A stretch of DNA of 17,103 bases, from NCBI GenBank assembly GCA_003537575.1, contig DPRS01000031.1, forward strand, positions 1-17,103, written 5' to 3'. Below, one piece after another: positions 1 through 7,557 of this stretch. The DNA comes from Oxalobacteraceae bacterium. GTDB lineage: Bacteria; Pseudomonadota; Gammaproteobacteria; Burkholderiales; Burkholderiaceae_D. The position numbers were made by a program, and so were the translations under genes. Under the pieces are notes generated by a model that saw only the letters and a program-made list of their open reading frames with translations, was not told where the DNA came from and ran no database searches. How positions within the stretch are numbered: position 1 is the stretch's first letter; every line of letters begins with the position of its first letter.

Positions 1-792
1 GTGGTACAGAAACGAGCCGCCATAGGTGTTGCTGTCCAGCGGCCAGCCGGCAGTATGCACCACCAGGCCCGGCTGGTGCTTGGCCGGGTCGATTTCCCAC
101 AATTCCTTGATGCCGATGCCATAGGTTTGCGGATCGCGCCCGGCATTGAGATCGTATTTGGCCATCAGCTGCTTGCCGAGATGGCCGCGCGCACCTTCGG
201 CAAAGAAGGTGTACCTGGCATGCAATTCCATGCCCAGCTGGAAGGCGGCGGTGGGCTGGCCTTCGCGGTCCACGCCCATGTTGCCGGTGGCGACGCCTTT
301 CACGGAACCGTCATCGTGATACAGCACTTCGGCGGCCGGGAAGCCGGGGAAGATTTCCACACCCAGTTCTTCGGCTTGCTGGCCCAGCCAGCGCACGACA
401 TTAGCCAGGGAAATGACGTAATTGCCGTGGTTCTGGAAGCAGGCGGGCAAGAGCCAGTTGGGGGTCTTGATCGCCTTGCTTTGCGTCAGGAAGAGGAAAC
501 GGTCTTCGGTGACGGGGGTGTTCAGTGGCGCGCCGCGTTCCTTCCAATCGGGGAAGAGTTCGTTGATGGCGATGGGGTCCATGACGGCACCGGAGAGGAT
601 GTGGGCGCCGAGTTCGCCGCCTTTTTCCAGGACGCAGACCGAGACTTCATTGCCTTTTTCTGCGGCAAGCTGCTTCAGGCGGATGGCGGCCGCCAAGCCG
701 GCAGGTCCCCCGCCCACCACCACCACATCGTATTCCATCGCTTCGCGCGGGCCGTATTGCGCCACCAGATCTGCGGATGACATCTGAGTCAT
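1..792 (-). CDS. Electron transfer flavoprotein-ubiquinone oxidoreductase, N-terminal part (runs off the window)
   Basis: The 264 visible residues are the N-terminal part of ETF-QO, the membrane-associated FAD and iron-sulfur enzyme that moves electrons from reduced electron transfer flavoprotein to ubiquinone, linking acyl-CoA and amino-acid oxidation to respiration. The protein opens MTQMSSADLVAQYGPREAME. It then shows the FAD-binding Rossmann strand with GGGPAG at residues 27-32, a KGGELGAHILSGAV stretch typical of ETF-QO, and a TYGGSFLYH segment at the window edge. The C-terminal 4Fe-4S ferredoxin-like part lies outside the window. The start ATG at 792 follows GGTGAG on the minus strand; an in-frame ATG at 783 is the alternative. 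It is divergent from the SDR gene, with 143 bp between them. The family call is firm. Whether it serves one specific oxidation pathway cannot be seen. Confidence 0.93.
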   Translation of the reverse strand, partial: MTQMSSADLVAQYGPREAMEYDVVVVGGGPAGLAAAIRLKQLAAEKGNEVSVCVLEKGGELGAHILSGAVMDPIAINELFPDWKERGAPLNTPVTEDRFLFLTQSKAIKTPNWLLPACFQNHGNYVISLANVVRWLGQQAEELGVEIFPGFPAAEVLYHDDGSVKGVATGNMGVDREGQPTAAFQLGMELHARYTFFAEGARGHLGKQLMAKYDLNAGRDPQTYGIGIKELWEIDPAKHQPGLVVHTAGWPLDSNTYGGSFLYH

Positions 793-816
793 TGTCTCAC
801 CACCATAAATATTAAA

Positions 817-844
817 ATTATCGAACGGTTGTGCTAATTGTCCG
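817..844 (-). promoter_or_regulatory. Candidate sigma-70 promoter for the ETF-QO gene
   Basis: Read on the minus strand, CGGACA (839-844) and GATAAT (817-822) are separated by 16 bases, about 25 bases upstream of the ETF-QO start codon. GATAAT matches the -10 consensus at five of six positions and CGGACA matches the -35 at four. It lies in an AT-rich intergenic stretch. This is pattern matching only. Confidence 0.35.
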
Positions 845-935
845 GGATTTTACTGGAGAATGCTAGATTAGCCGGCGCGATTTAATCACTTTCGTGTAAT
901 GATAAGGATTATGCAGGCAGCCGCGAGGAGAGATC

Positions 936-1712
936 ATGGGCGTGGAAATGAACTTCGAAGGAAAAGTCGCGCTGGTGACGGGCGCTTCCAGCGGCCTGGG
1001 AACGCGCTTTGCCAAAATTCTGGCCCGGGCGGGAGCGCAAGTGGTGCTGGCGTCGCGCCGTGTCGAGCGGCTCAAGGAGTTGCGCGCGGAGATCGAGGCG
1101 GACGGTGGCGCCGCCTACGTGGTCGCACTGGATGTGACCGATTACGGCAGCATCAAGGCGGCGGTGGCGCATGCGGAAACTGAGGCCGGCCCGATCGATA
1201 TCCTGGTCAATAACTCCGGCGTGGCGACCAGCCAGCCGCTGGCCGAAGCGACGCCGGACGATTACGCCTTCGTGATGGACACGAACTTGCGCGGCGCCTT
1301 TTTCGTCGCCCAGGAAGTCGCCAGGCGCATGATCGCCCGCGCCAAGAGCGAGCAGCAACTGCAGCACCGCATCGTCAATATCGCTTCGGTGGCCGCCTTG
1401 CGGGTAGTGCCGCAGATCGGCATCTACGGCATGAGCAAGGCAGCCATGGTGCACATGACCAAGGCCATGGCAGCCGAATGGGGACATTACGGGATCAATG
1501 TCAATGCCATCTGTCCAGGCTACATCGGCACGGAACTGAATGCCGATTTCTTTGCCGGCGATGCCGGACGCGCGTTGCTCGGCATGCTGCCGCGCAAGCG
1601 CGTGGGGCAGCCGGAATATCTCGACGGCCTGCTGCTTCTGCTGGCTTCCGAAGAGTCGCAATTCATCAATGGCGCGATCATCGCCGCCGACGACGGTTTC
1701 AGCGTGCAATAG
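936..1712 (+). CDS. SDR-family NAD(P)-dependent oxidoreductase (FabG-like)
   Basis: This is a classical short-chain dehydrogenase/reductase of 258 aa, the usual length for the family. It shows the cofactor motif TGASSGLG (15-22), NNSG (92-95), the catalytic Ser151, and Tyr164-x3-Lys168. R41-R42 after the second beta strand would favour NADPH (inference). SDRs of this type reduce 3-oxoacyl thioesters or oxidise hydroxy compounds; the substrate cannot be read from the sequence. The start ATG at 936 has GAGGAG five bases upstream; an in-frame ATG at 948 is possible. It sits 44 bp before a thioesterase on the same strand, so the two are probably co-transcribed. Together with the divergent ETF-QO gene this suggests acyl-CoA or hydroxyacyl metabolism. 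It is not the 3-hydroxybutyrate dehydrogenase: the substrate-binding Gln, His and Lys seen in hbdH (8467-9261) are absent. Confidence 0.88.
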   Translation: MGVEMNFEGKVALVTGASSGLGTRFAKILARAGAQVVLASRRVERLKELRAEIEADGGAAYVVALDVTDYGSIKAAVAHAETEAGPIDILVNNSGVATSQPLAEATPDDYAFVMDTNLRGAFFVAQEVARRMIARAKSEQQLQHRIVNIASVAALRVVPQIGIYGMSKAAMVHMTKAMAAEWGHYGINVNAICPGYIGTELNADFFAGDAGRALLGMLPRKRVGQPEYLDGLLLLLASEESQFINGAIIAADDGFSVQ

Positions 1713-1756
1713 CCGCGCCGCAGAATGTGTAAATAGAGAATAGAGGGAACAGGGGA

Positions 1757-2164
1757 ATGGTGGAGAAAAAACTGACGCATACGGCACACATACCGATTCG
1801 CTGGGGCGATCTGGATGCGTTCGGGCATGTCAATAACACGATATTTTTCCGCTTCATGGAACAGGCGCGGGTGGAGTGGCTGGAATCTTGCGGAATGCCG
1901 ATGGACGGCGGCGGCCAGGGGCCGGTGATCGTCAACGCCCACTGCACCTTCCTGCGACAGCTGAAATATCCGGGCGAAGTCGAGGTGCGTACCTTCGCTG
2001 GCCAGCCGGGGCGCTCCAGTTTCGAGACTTACGTGGAGATGCGCCGCGCCGACCAGCCGGACCTGCTGGTGGCCGAAGGCGGCGCGAAGATAGTGTGGGT
2101 GGACTACGCCATGGAAAAATCGGTGCCGCTACCGCAAGACCTGCGCGAACTGATTGCGGCCTAG
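1757..2164 (+). CDS. Acyl-CoA thioesterase of the 4HBT/YbgC-FadM hot-dog family
   Basis: The 135-aa product is one hot-dog domain. It has the signature R15-W-G-D-L-D20 followed by FGHVNN (22-27). Asp20 aligns with the catalytic aspartate (Asp17) of Pseudomonas 4-hydroxybenzoyl-CoA thioesterase. Enzymes of this family hydrolyse acyl-CoA thioesters in the cytoplasm to free acid and CoA; chain-length preference cannot be read from sequence. A GAGGGA Shine-Dalgarno sequence lies eight bases before the ATG. It is probably in an operon with the upstream SDR. Its stop codon lies only eight bases from the end of the convergent PAS-LuxR gene and no hairpin terminator is visible between them, so transcripts from the two strands may overlap. 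Confidence 0.87.
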   Translation: MVEKKLTHTAHIPIRWGDLDAFGHVNNTIFFRFMEQARVEWLESCGMPMDGGGQGPVIVNAHCTFLRQLKYPGEVEVRTFAGQPGRSSFETYVEMRRADQPDLLVAEGGAKIVWVDYAMEKSVPLPQDLRELIAA

Positions 2165-2172
2165 TCCGGCGG

Positions 2173-2736
2173 CTAGTTCGAGGTAACGCCTACCAGGCGG
2201 TGCACCAGTTCGCTGGAGGTAGCAGCGGAGAATTTGCGCATCAGCTTGGCACGATGCATTTCCACCGTGCGCGGACTCAGGCCGATCTGGCGGGCGATCA
2301 GCTTGCTGGTCTTGCCTTCCACCAGCAGGGCGGCAATTTCCCGCTCGCGCGGCGTCAGGTCGGCGGTGACGGGGCGCTTGGCGCTCAAATCCTCGAAAGT
2401 CCAGATGCCGGCGGCATGCGGGTCGTTGGGCACCAGCGAGCGGCCGATGACGTGGCACCAGAACATTTCCTGGTTGGCGCGCTTCATGATGCGCTCGTCG
2501 GAATAGGAGCCCTTGGCATTCATGATGGGGGTGATGCGCGCGCCGGTGCGCTCGAATTCATCCGGCGTGGGATAAAGTACCAGGAAGGATTTGCCGATCA
2601 GTTCTTCGCGGGTATAGCCGAACATCTTGGCGAGGGCTTCGTTGCAGGCCTGGATGATGCGATTCTGGCTGACGCACATGCCCACCGGGGAACGCAGGAA
2701 AATGTTTTCGTAATCGATCGCTGGCGGTATGCTCAT
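2173..2736 (-). CDS. PAS-domain LuxR-type transcriptional regulator
   Basis: The 187-aa protein has an N-terminal PAS sensor domain (about residues 8-115: SPVGMCVSQNRIIQACNEAL, then FGYTREELIGKSF and a closing IWTFEDLS). A C-terminal LuxR/GerE helix-turn-helix follows (about 125-185: LTPREREIAALLVEGKTS, then GLSPRTVEMHRAKLMRKFSA). It has no phosphoacceptor receiver domain, so it is probably a one-component regulator whose PAS binds a ligand or cofactor. The ORF remains open upstream to an ATG at 2889, but the stretch between 2737 and 2800 is AT-rich and promoter-like and the PAS fold begins right after the ATG at 2736, so I use 2736. The ribosome binding site there is weak. It is divergent from scoAB and may control it (inference). 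The signal is unknown. Confidence 0.86.
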   Translation of the reverse strand: MSIPPAIDYENIFLRSPVGMCVSQNRIIQACNEALAKMFGYTREELIGKSFLVLYPTPDEFERTGARITPIMNAKGSYSDERIMKRANQEMFWCHVIGRSLVPNDPHAAGIWTFEDLSAKRPVTADLTPREREIAALLVEGKTSKLIARQIGLSPRTVEMHRAKLMRKFSAATSSELVHRLVGVTSN

Positions 2737-2934
2737 GAAGCCATCATAAATGATGTTGATATTCAAGCGTGAACATAAGGTATTTTTACGGTATTGTACA
2801 GTCCTCGGGCGCATCTTATGCTGGTGAGCTACCTGTGGCGCGCCCGATCTGCGCAAGCGAGCATTGCGATGTGGCTTGTCGCACGCCATTCAACAGTAGT
2901 AGCGGATCCACTTTGAATAAGAGATGAGGGGAGT

Positions 2935-3633
2935 ATGAAAAAAGTTTATCCCGATGCCGTCGCCGCCCTGGCCGGCATTGTCAAGGATGGCCAGACCATC
3001 GCCGTCGGTGGCTTCGGCTTGTGCGGCATTCCGGAGGCGCTGATCGCTGCGCTGCGCGATTCGGGCGTCAAGAACCTGACCGCCATTTCGAATAACGCCG
3101 GCGTCGACGGTTTCGGCCTCGGTCAGTTGCTGACGACCCGCCAGATCAAGAAGATGATCTCTTCCTACGTCGGCGAAAACAAGGAATTCGAGCGCCAGTA
3201 CCTGGCCGGCGAACTCGAGCTGGAATTCACCCCGCAAGGCACGCTGGCTGAAAAACTGCGCGCCGGCGGCGCCGGCATCCCGGCTTTCTTCACCAAGACT
3301 GGCGTCGGCACCATCGTCGCCGACGGCAAGGAAATCCGCGAATTCGATGGCCAGCAATACGTCATGGAACGTTCGCTGGTGGCCGACGTTTCGCTGGTCA
3401 AGGCCTGGAAGGCCGACAAGGCCGGCAACCTGGTGTTCCGCAAGACCGCTCGCAACTTCAACCCGAACGTCGCCATGGCAGGCAAGATCACCATCGTCGA
3501 AGTCGAGCAACTGGTCGAAGTAGGCGAGATCGAGCCGGACCAGGTCCATACTCCCAGCGTCTTCGTGCACCGTATCGTGGTCAACGCCACGCCGGAAAAA
3601 CGCATCGAACAACGCACCACGCGCGCAAAGTAA
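2935..3633 (+). CDS. scoA: Succinyl-CoA:3-ketoacid (3-oxoacid) CoA-transferase, subunit A
   Basis: The 232-aa protein is the alpha subunit of a family I CoA-transferase, which moves CoA from succinyl-CoA to acetoacetate to give acetoacetyl-CoA in the cytoplasm. It shows the subunit A glycine-rich CoA-binding signature GGFGLCGIPE (25-34), the SNNAG segment (52-56) and the AGGAGIPAFFT block (110-120). Length is normal. The Shine-Dalgarno sequence GAGGGGAG lies just before the ATG. The stop codon is 15 bases before subunit B, so the two form one operon closed by the terminator at 4321-4353. With hbdH in the same window the natural role is use of 3-hydroxybutyrate and acetoacetate from PHB breakdown. 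A butyrate/acetoacetate or 3-oxoadipate CoA-transferase is a less likely alternative. Confidence 0.92.
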   Translation: MKKVYPDAVAALAGIVKDGQTIAVGGFGLCGIPEALIAALRDSGVKNLTAISNNAGVDGFGLGQLLTTRQIKKMISSYVGENKEFERQYLAGELELEFTPQGTLAEKLRAGGAGIPAFFTKTGVGTIVADGKEIREFDGQQYVMERSLVADVSLVKAWKADKAGNLVFRKTARNFNPNVAMAGKITIVEVEQLVEVGEIEPDQVHTPSVFVHRIVVNATPEKRIEQRTTRAK

Positions 3634-3648
3634 CTGGAGAGAATAGAC

Positions 3649-4302
3649 ATGGCATGGACTCGTGAAGAAATGGCCGCACGCGCGGCAAAAGAATTGCAGG
3701 ATGGTTTCTACGTCAACCTGGGCATCGGCTTGCCGACCATGGTGGCTAATTATGTGCCGAACGACATGGAAGTCTGGCTGCAGTCGGAAAACGGCTTGCT
3801 GGGCATCGGTCCGTTTCCGACCGAAGATGAGGTCGATGCCGACCTGATCAACGCCGGCAAGCAGACCGTGACGACCCTGAAAGGCTCGGCTTTCTTCAGC
3901 TCGGCGGATTCGTTCGCCATGATCCGCGGCGGCAAGATCAACATCGCCATCCTCGGCGCGATGCAAGTGTCGGAAGAGGGTGATCTGGCCAACTGGATGA
4001 TTCCAGGCAAGATGGTCAAGGGCATGGGCGGCGCCATGGACCTGGTGGCCGGCGTCGGCCGCGTAGTGGTGCTGATGGAGCATGTGGCCAAGGCCAAGGA
4101 TGGCACGACTTCGAAGAAGATCCTCGGCAAGTGCAATCTGCCGCTGACCGGCGTGAAGGTGGTCAACCGCATCATCACCGACCTCGGCGTGATCGACATC
4201 ACTCCGAACGGCCTGAAGCTGGTCGAACTGGCGCCTGGCGTCACCAAGGAAGAAATCCAGGAACAGACCGAACCCAAGCTCGACATGAGCGCGGTGGCCT
4301 GA
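3649..4302 (+). CDS. scoB: Succinyl-CoA:3-ketoacid (3-oxoacid) CoA-transferase, subunit B
   Basis: This 217-aa beta subunit carries the catalytic glutamate, which forms the covalent glutamyl-CoA thioester intermediate: SENG at residues 46-49, so Glu47. Other family blocks are NLGIGLPT (23-30), GPFPTEDEVDADLINAGKQ (54-72), GGKINIAILGAMQVS and GMGGAMDLVAG. Length matches other bacterial B subunits. A GGAGAG ribosome binding site lies seven bases before the ATG. It pairs with ScoA as the second gene of the operon. The PITEDEVD-like block and context support succinyl-CoA:acetoacetate activity, but substrate choice in this family needs assay. Confidence 0.93.
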   Translation: MAWTREEMAARAAKELQDGFYVNLGIGLPTMVANYVPNDMEVWLQSENGLLGIGPFPTEDEVDADLINAGKQTVTTLKGSAFFSSADSFAMIRGGKINIAILGAMQVSEEGDLANWMIPGKMVKGMGGAMDLVAGVGRVVVLMEHVAKAKDGTTSKKILGKCNLPLTGVKVVNRIITDLGVIDITPNGLKLVELAPGVTKEEIQEQTEPKLDMSAVA

Positions 4303-4320
4303 GCCTGACTGCTGCAAATG

Positions 4321-4353
4321 AAAACGGCGCCTGGAAACAGGCGCCGTTTTTTT
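4321..4353 (+). terminator. Rho-independent terminator after scoAB, possibly bidirectional
   Basis: A perfect 13-bp stem, AAAACGGCGCCTG (4321-4333) with CAGGCGCCGTTTT (4338-4350), closes on a GAAA tetraloop and runs into seven T residues (4347-4353). It begins 18 bases after the scoB stop. The A-run on the other side of the stem would give T residues for minus-strand transcripts arriving from the ketosynthase gene. Confidence 0.93.
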
Positions 4354-4390
4354 ATGCTTTGTAATTACGTGACAGAATTTTTTCTATTGT

Positions 4391-4471
4391 GGGTCAGAAT
4401 CCTTGCGATTGGGGGCAGGGTTAAACGAAGTGATACTCTGTCCTCAACCGATTACAGTGCTCTGTCCCCGA
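4391..4471. repeat. Degenerate intergenic repeat with GGGxCAG / CTCTGTCC modules
   Basis: The 122-bp gap between the scoAB terminator and the ketosynthase gene contains GGGTCAGA (4391-4398), GGGGGCAGGG (4411-4420), ACTCTGTCCTCA (4435-4446) and GCTCTGTCCCCGA (4459-4471). The last two are near-identical direct repeats. The first two are roughly their inverted counterparts, so the unit could fold into an imperfect hairpin. The layout resembles the repeat elements mobilised by REP-associated tyrosine transposases in proteobacteria (recognised from memory, not searched). No transposase gene is present. Confidence 0.4.
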
Positions 4472-4475
4472 CATT

Positions 4476-5474
<999 letters not shown>

Positions 5475-5543
5475 GTCTGATCCCCATCTGGATGTTGTTG
5501 TGGAGGAATAATGACATACGTGGATATTGGCCACAAGTGCCAT

Positions 5544-5568
5544 GGCCGGACCTGTTGCAGGTGCGGCC
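5544..5568 (-). repeat. Imperfect hairpin between the hydrolase and ketosynthase-like genes
   Basis: GGCCG (5544-5548) and ACCTG (5550-5554) pair with CAGGT (5558-5562) and CGGCC (5564-5568) around a TTG loop. This gives a ten-pair stem with one internal mismatch. It lies in the 134-bp gap between two same-strand genes and has no T-run, so it is not a classic terminator. It could be an mRNA processing or stability element. Confidence 0.4.
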
Positions 5569-5608
5569 GATGCGGAAATCCGGATCGACCGCGCACCTGT
5601 TTGCGGAA

Positions 5609-6631
5609 TTATCCGGCCTTGACTGTTTTCGCCTTCCTGGCGGCGCCAGCCGGGCTAACTGGGCGTGCCGGGCGGCCCGTCCAGCTGGCGCGCTTGACCC
5701 TGGTGGTCGGTTCCTGGCTGGCTTGCGGCATCAGGCGCAAATGGTCGCCGGGACACTGGTAGGCAAGTTCCGCGGCATGCGGATCTTCATTGGCGATCCA
5801 GACGGTCTGGTCGCCTTGCCAGGCGCCGCTTTCGACCTGCTGGATGAATTCGGCGAAGATGCGCGAGCACAGTTCCGGGATTTCCAGCGTGAAGGCGTGC
5901 GACATCTTCGGCACGATCATCATGCGCGAATCCGGCGTGTTGGCGCGGATGATGTCGTGCAGGTGGCGCGGCGTGAGGGCATCGAATTCGCCGTTGAGGA
6001 CCAGGGTCGGCGCCTTGATCTTCGGCAGGTCCGGCGTGATCGTGGAAAAGTGGCGCAGCGATTCCATCAGGTTCTGGATGCCGTAGATTTCATTGCCGCT
6101 GCTGCCGACGCGCTTGACGATGGCGAGCAAATCCCTGTTCTTCGTCAGCCATTCATTGGTAAAGTTCAGCGGCATCAGCAGATCGAGATAAAACTCGAAG
6201 CCCATCCGCGCCATGCCGGTGTAAAGGTTGGCGGCGTGGCAGGTCAGCAGCGGATCGAGCTCGGAAAAGGTCGATACCGGCAACAGGCCCTTCAAGGCGT
6301 CGGGGAACATGATCGCGTAGCGCAGCACTACCACGCCGCCGAAGGAAATTCCCATGACGTAGGGCTGTTCGATGCCGAGATGGTCGTGCAGGGCCTTGAG
6401 CATGGCGGCATGGTCATCGAAATCGACGCCGAGGATGGGCTTGCTGGAAAACCCCTGGCCCAGCATGTCGTAGGCCAGCACGCGCACGCCTTTTTCCGGC
6501 AGCATCTTGAAGTAGGGCGCCCAGTGCGAGGTGCGCATCGACAAGCCGTTGACGAGGGTGATGACCGGGTCACCTTCGTTGCCGATCAGGTCGTAGTAAA
6601 CGTCGGAATTCTTGTAGCGGAAAACGGGCAT
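5609..6631 (-). CDS. Alpha/beta-fold hydrolase with a basic, low-complexity C-terminal tail
   Basis: The 340-aa protein is an alpha/beta hydrolase. It shows the oxyanion region VNGLSM (28-32), the nucleophile elbow GISFGG with Ser96, Asp217 in LNGEFDALTP, and His245 in KMSHAF, a complete catalytic triad. The hydrolase fold ends near residue 266. A C-terminal extension of about 75 residues follows, ending in a tail rich in Ala, Pro, Arg and Lys (about 311-340), which is unusual and could bind nucleic acid, the PHB granule surface or a partner (inference). No signal peptide is visible, so it is probably cytoplasmic. AGGA precedes the ATG by nine bases. It lies between the unknown 210-aa gene and the ketosynthase-like gene on the same strand, so it may hydrolyse or load the thioester or ester handled by that protein. 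Its substrate is unknown. Confidence 0.85.
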   Translation of the reverse strand: MPVFRYKNSDVYYDLIGNEGDPVITLVNGLSMRTSHWAPYFKMLPEKGVRVLAYDMLGQGFSSKPILGVDFDDHAAMLKALHDHLGIEQPYVMGISFGGVVVLRYAIMFPDALKGLLPVSTFSELDPLLTCHAANLYTGMARMGFEFYLDLLMPLNFTNEWLTKNRDLLAIVKRVGSSGNEIYGIQNLMESLRHFSTITPDLPKIKAPTLVLNGEFDALTPRHLHDIIRANTPDSRMMIVPKMSHAFTLEIPELCSRIFAEFIQQVESGAWQGDQTVWIANEDPHAAELAYQCPGDHLRLMPQASQEPTTRVKRASWTGRPARPVSPAGAARKAKTVKAG

Positions 6632-6692
6632 GGTGGAATCCTGGTGAGGCGGCGCGGATGTCGGTTCGGGCTGCGGTTATCGTTGAGCTTTT

Positions 6693-7325
6693 TCAGGCAG
6701 CACTGGGTTCGGTGATTTCGGCGAGCAGGCGCAGGAACAGACGCTCCACGATTTGCCGCTGCGCTTCGATGATCTCTTCCTTTTCCTCGACGGGCAAATC
6801 GATTGCCATGTCCTTCAGCAGGCGGATCTGAGTCTGGATCTGGCGGCCGTTTTCTTCCTCGATTTCCTTGAGCGCCGAAAAGAACGGTGTATCGAGGCTA
6901 GTCTGCACCGACAGCAGCGGCAGAATGCGGATCACCGAAAGGAAGGCGTGAGACAGCGCCAGATATTCGTAAAAGCTGCGATCAACCTTGATGAAGCCAC
7001 TCATGAAGCGGGGGGCGCCAGTTTCCTGCCACAGCGTCAGATTGAGCTGGGTGGCAGCGAGGAAAACCATCGGGTTGCCGCTCCATGCCGTGGATTTTCC
7101 CAGCAGCGTGGTCAGTTCGACTTCCTTGAAGCATTGATTGTGCAGGAATTTGTAGGGTACCCATTCCATCGGCTGGAATTCCACGCGCGCGAGGATGGTG
7201 GCATTGATGCTCTTGACGCCTTGCAGGAACAGGCAAATGCGGGTCTGTGCTTCCGGACTCAGCTCTTGCTGCTGCTTGAAATATTCCATCGCGCGTTTGC
7301 GGATGTCGATGGATGGGTCAGTCAT
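6693..7325 (-). CDS. Conserved-looking protein of unknown function, 210 aa
   Basis: I do not recognise a family. The protein is probably all cytoplasmic, with no signal peptide and no clear membrane span. The N-terminal third is helical and charged. The middle contains EFQPMEWVPYKFLHNQCF (49-66) and a Trp/Gly-rich AWSGNPM (80-86). A hydrophobic, amphipathic helix follows (about 120-140, YLALSHAFLSVIRILPLLSV). The C-terminal third is Glu/Gln/Arg-rich and likely coiled-coil (about 151-203). Coding potential is supported by a CGGAGA ribosome binding site five to six bases before the ATG, normal codon use and the absence of a plausible gene opposite. It is the first gene of the minus-strand trio, 61 bp before the alpha/beta hydrolase, and divergent from the 7558 hydrolase. 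A role with the hydrolase and ketosynthase-like protein is inferred only from order. Confidence 0.78.
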   Translation of the reverse strand: MTDPSIDIRKRAMEYFKQQQELSPEAQTRICLFLQGVKSINATILARVEFQPMEWVPYKFLHNQCFKEVELTTLLGKSTAWSGNPMVFLAATQLNLTLWQETGAPRFMSGFIKVDRSFYEYLALSHAFLSVIRILPLLSVQTSLDTPFFSALKEIEEENGRQIQTQIRLLKDMAIDLPVEEKEEIIEAQRQIVERLFLRLLAEITEPSAA

Positions 7326-7484
7326 GGCGTCTCCGGTTGGATTGAAGGGTGAAGCGCGAATCTTGCGGGTTGCCGGTCCGGCTGAACGGGCATATTGATC
7401 GGCAATAGTTTACTTGAATCATCGGCGATTTTCCATGAGCTTGCGCTATCCATCCGGGCAGGCGACAAGTCATGTTTTTTCACA

Positions 7485-7511
7485 TTGAAATTACAGAAAA
7501 AGTGCTATAAA
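7485..7511 (+). promoter_or_regulatory. Candidate promoter for the first paralogous hydrolase
   Basis: TTGAAA (7485-7490) and TATAAA (7506-7511) are separated by 15 bases, and the -10 is preceded by TG one base upstream (7503-7504), an extended -10 that tolerates a short spacer. The element lies in an AT-rich stretch of the divergent intergenic region, about 46 bases before the GTG start at 7558. Confidence 0.5.
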
Positions 7512-7546
7512 GAAACATTGAATAAAATAATGATTACCATCCTGAC

Positions 7547-7554
7547 AGGAGGAG
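7547..7554 (+). promoter_or_regulatory. Strong Shine-Dalgarno sequence fixing a GTG start
   Basis: AGGAGGAG lies three to five bases before GTG at 7558. It is the best ribosome binding site in the window and argues for the GTG rather than the in-frame ATG at 7582. Confidence 0.8.
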
Positions 7555-7557
7555 ACC

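Noticed and set aside
1..780. Long plus-strand ORF of 259 aa opposite the ETF-QO gene
   Set aside because: It is the antisense shadow of a clearly recognised ETF-QO coding region, with low-complexity Gly/Ala/His-rich composition.
909..1787. 292-aa minus-strand ORF opposite the SDR
   Set aside because: The SDR on the plus strand has all family motifs; the opposite frame has none.
2737..2889. 51-residue N-terminal extension of the PAS-LuxR regulator
   Set aside because: It crosses an AT-rich, promoter-like stretch, has no domain and lacks a ribosome binding site at 2889.
2890..4317. 475-aa minus-strand ORF spanning scoA and scoB
   Set aside because: Antisense of two well-supported CoA-transferase genes. 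It is rich in His, Asp and Gln, as expected for a complement frame of GC-rich DNA.
5492..6715. 407-aa plus-strand ORF opposite the alpha/beta hydrolase
   Set aside because: The minus-strand frame has a complete hydrolase triad; the plus frame has no recognised motif.
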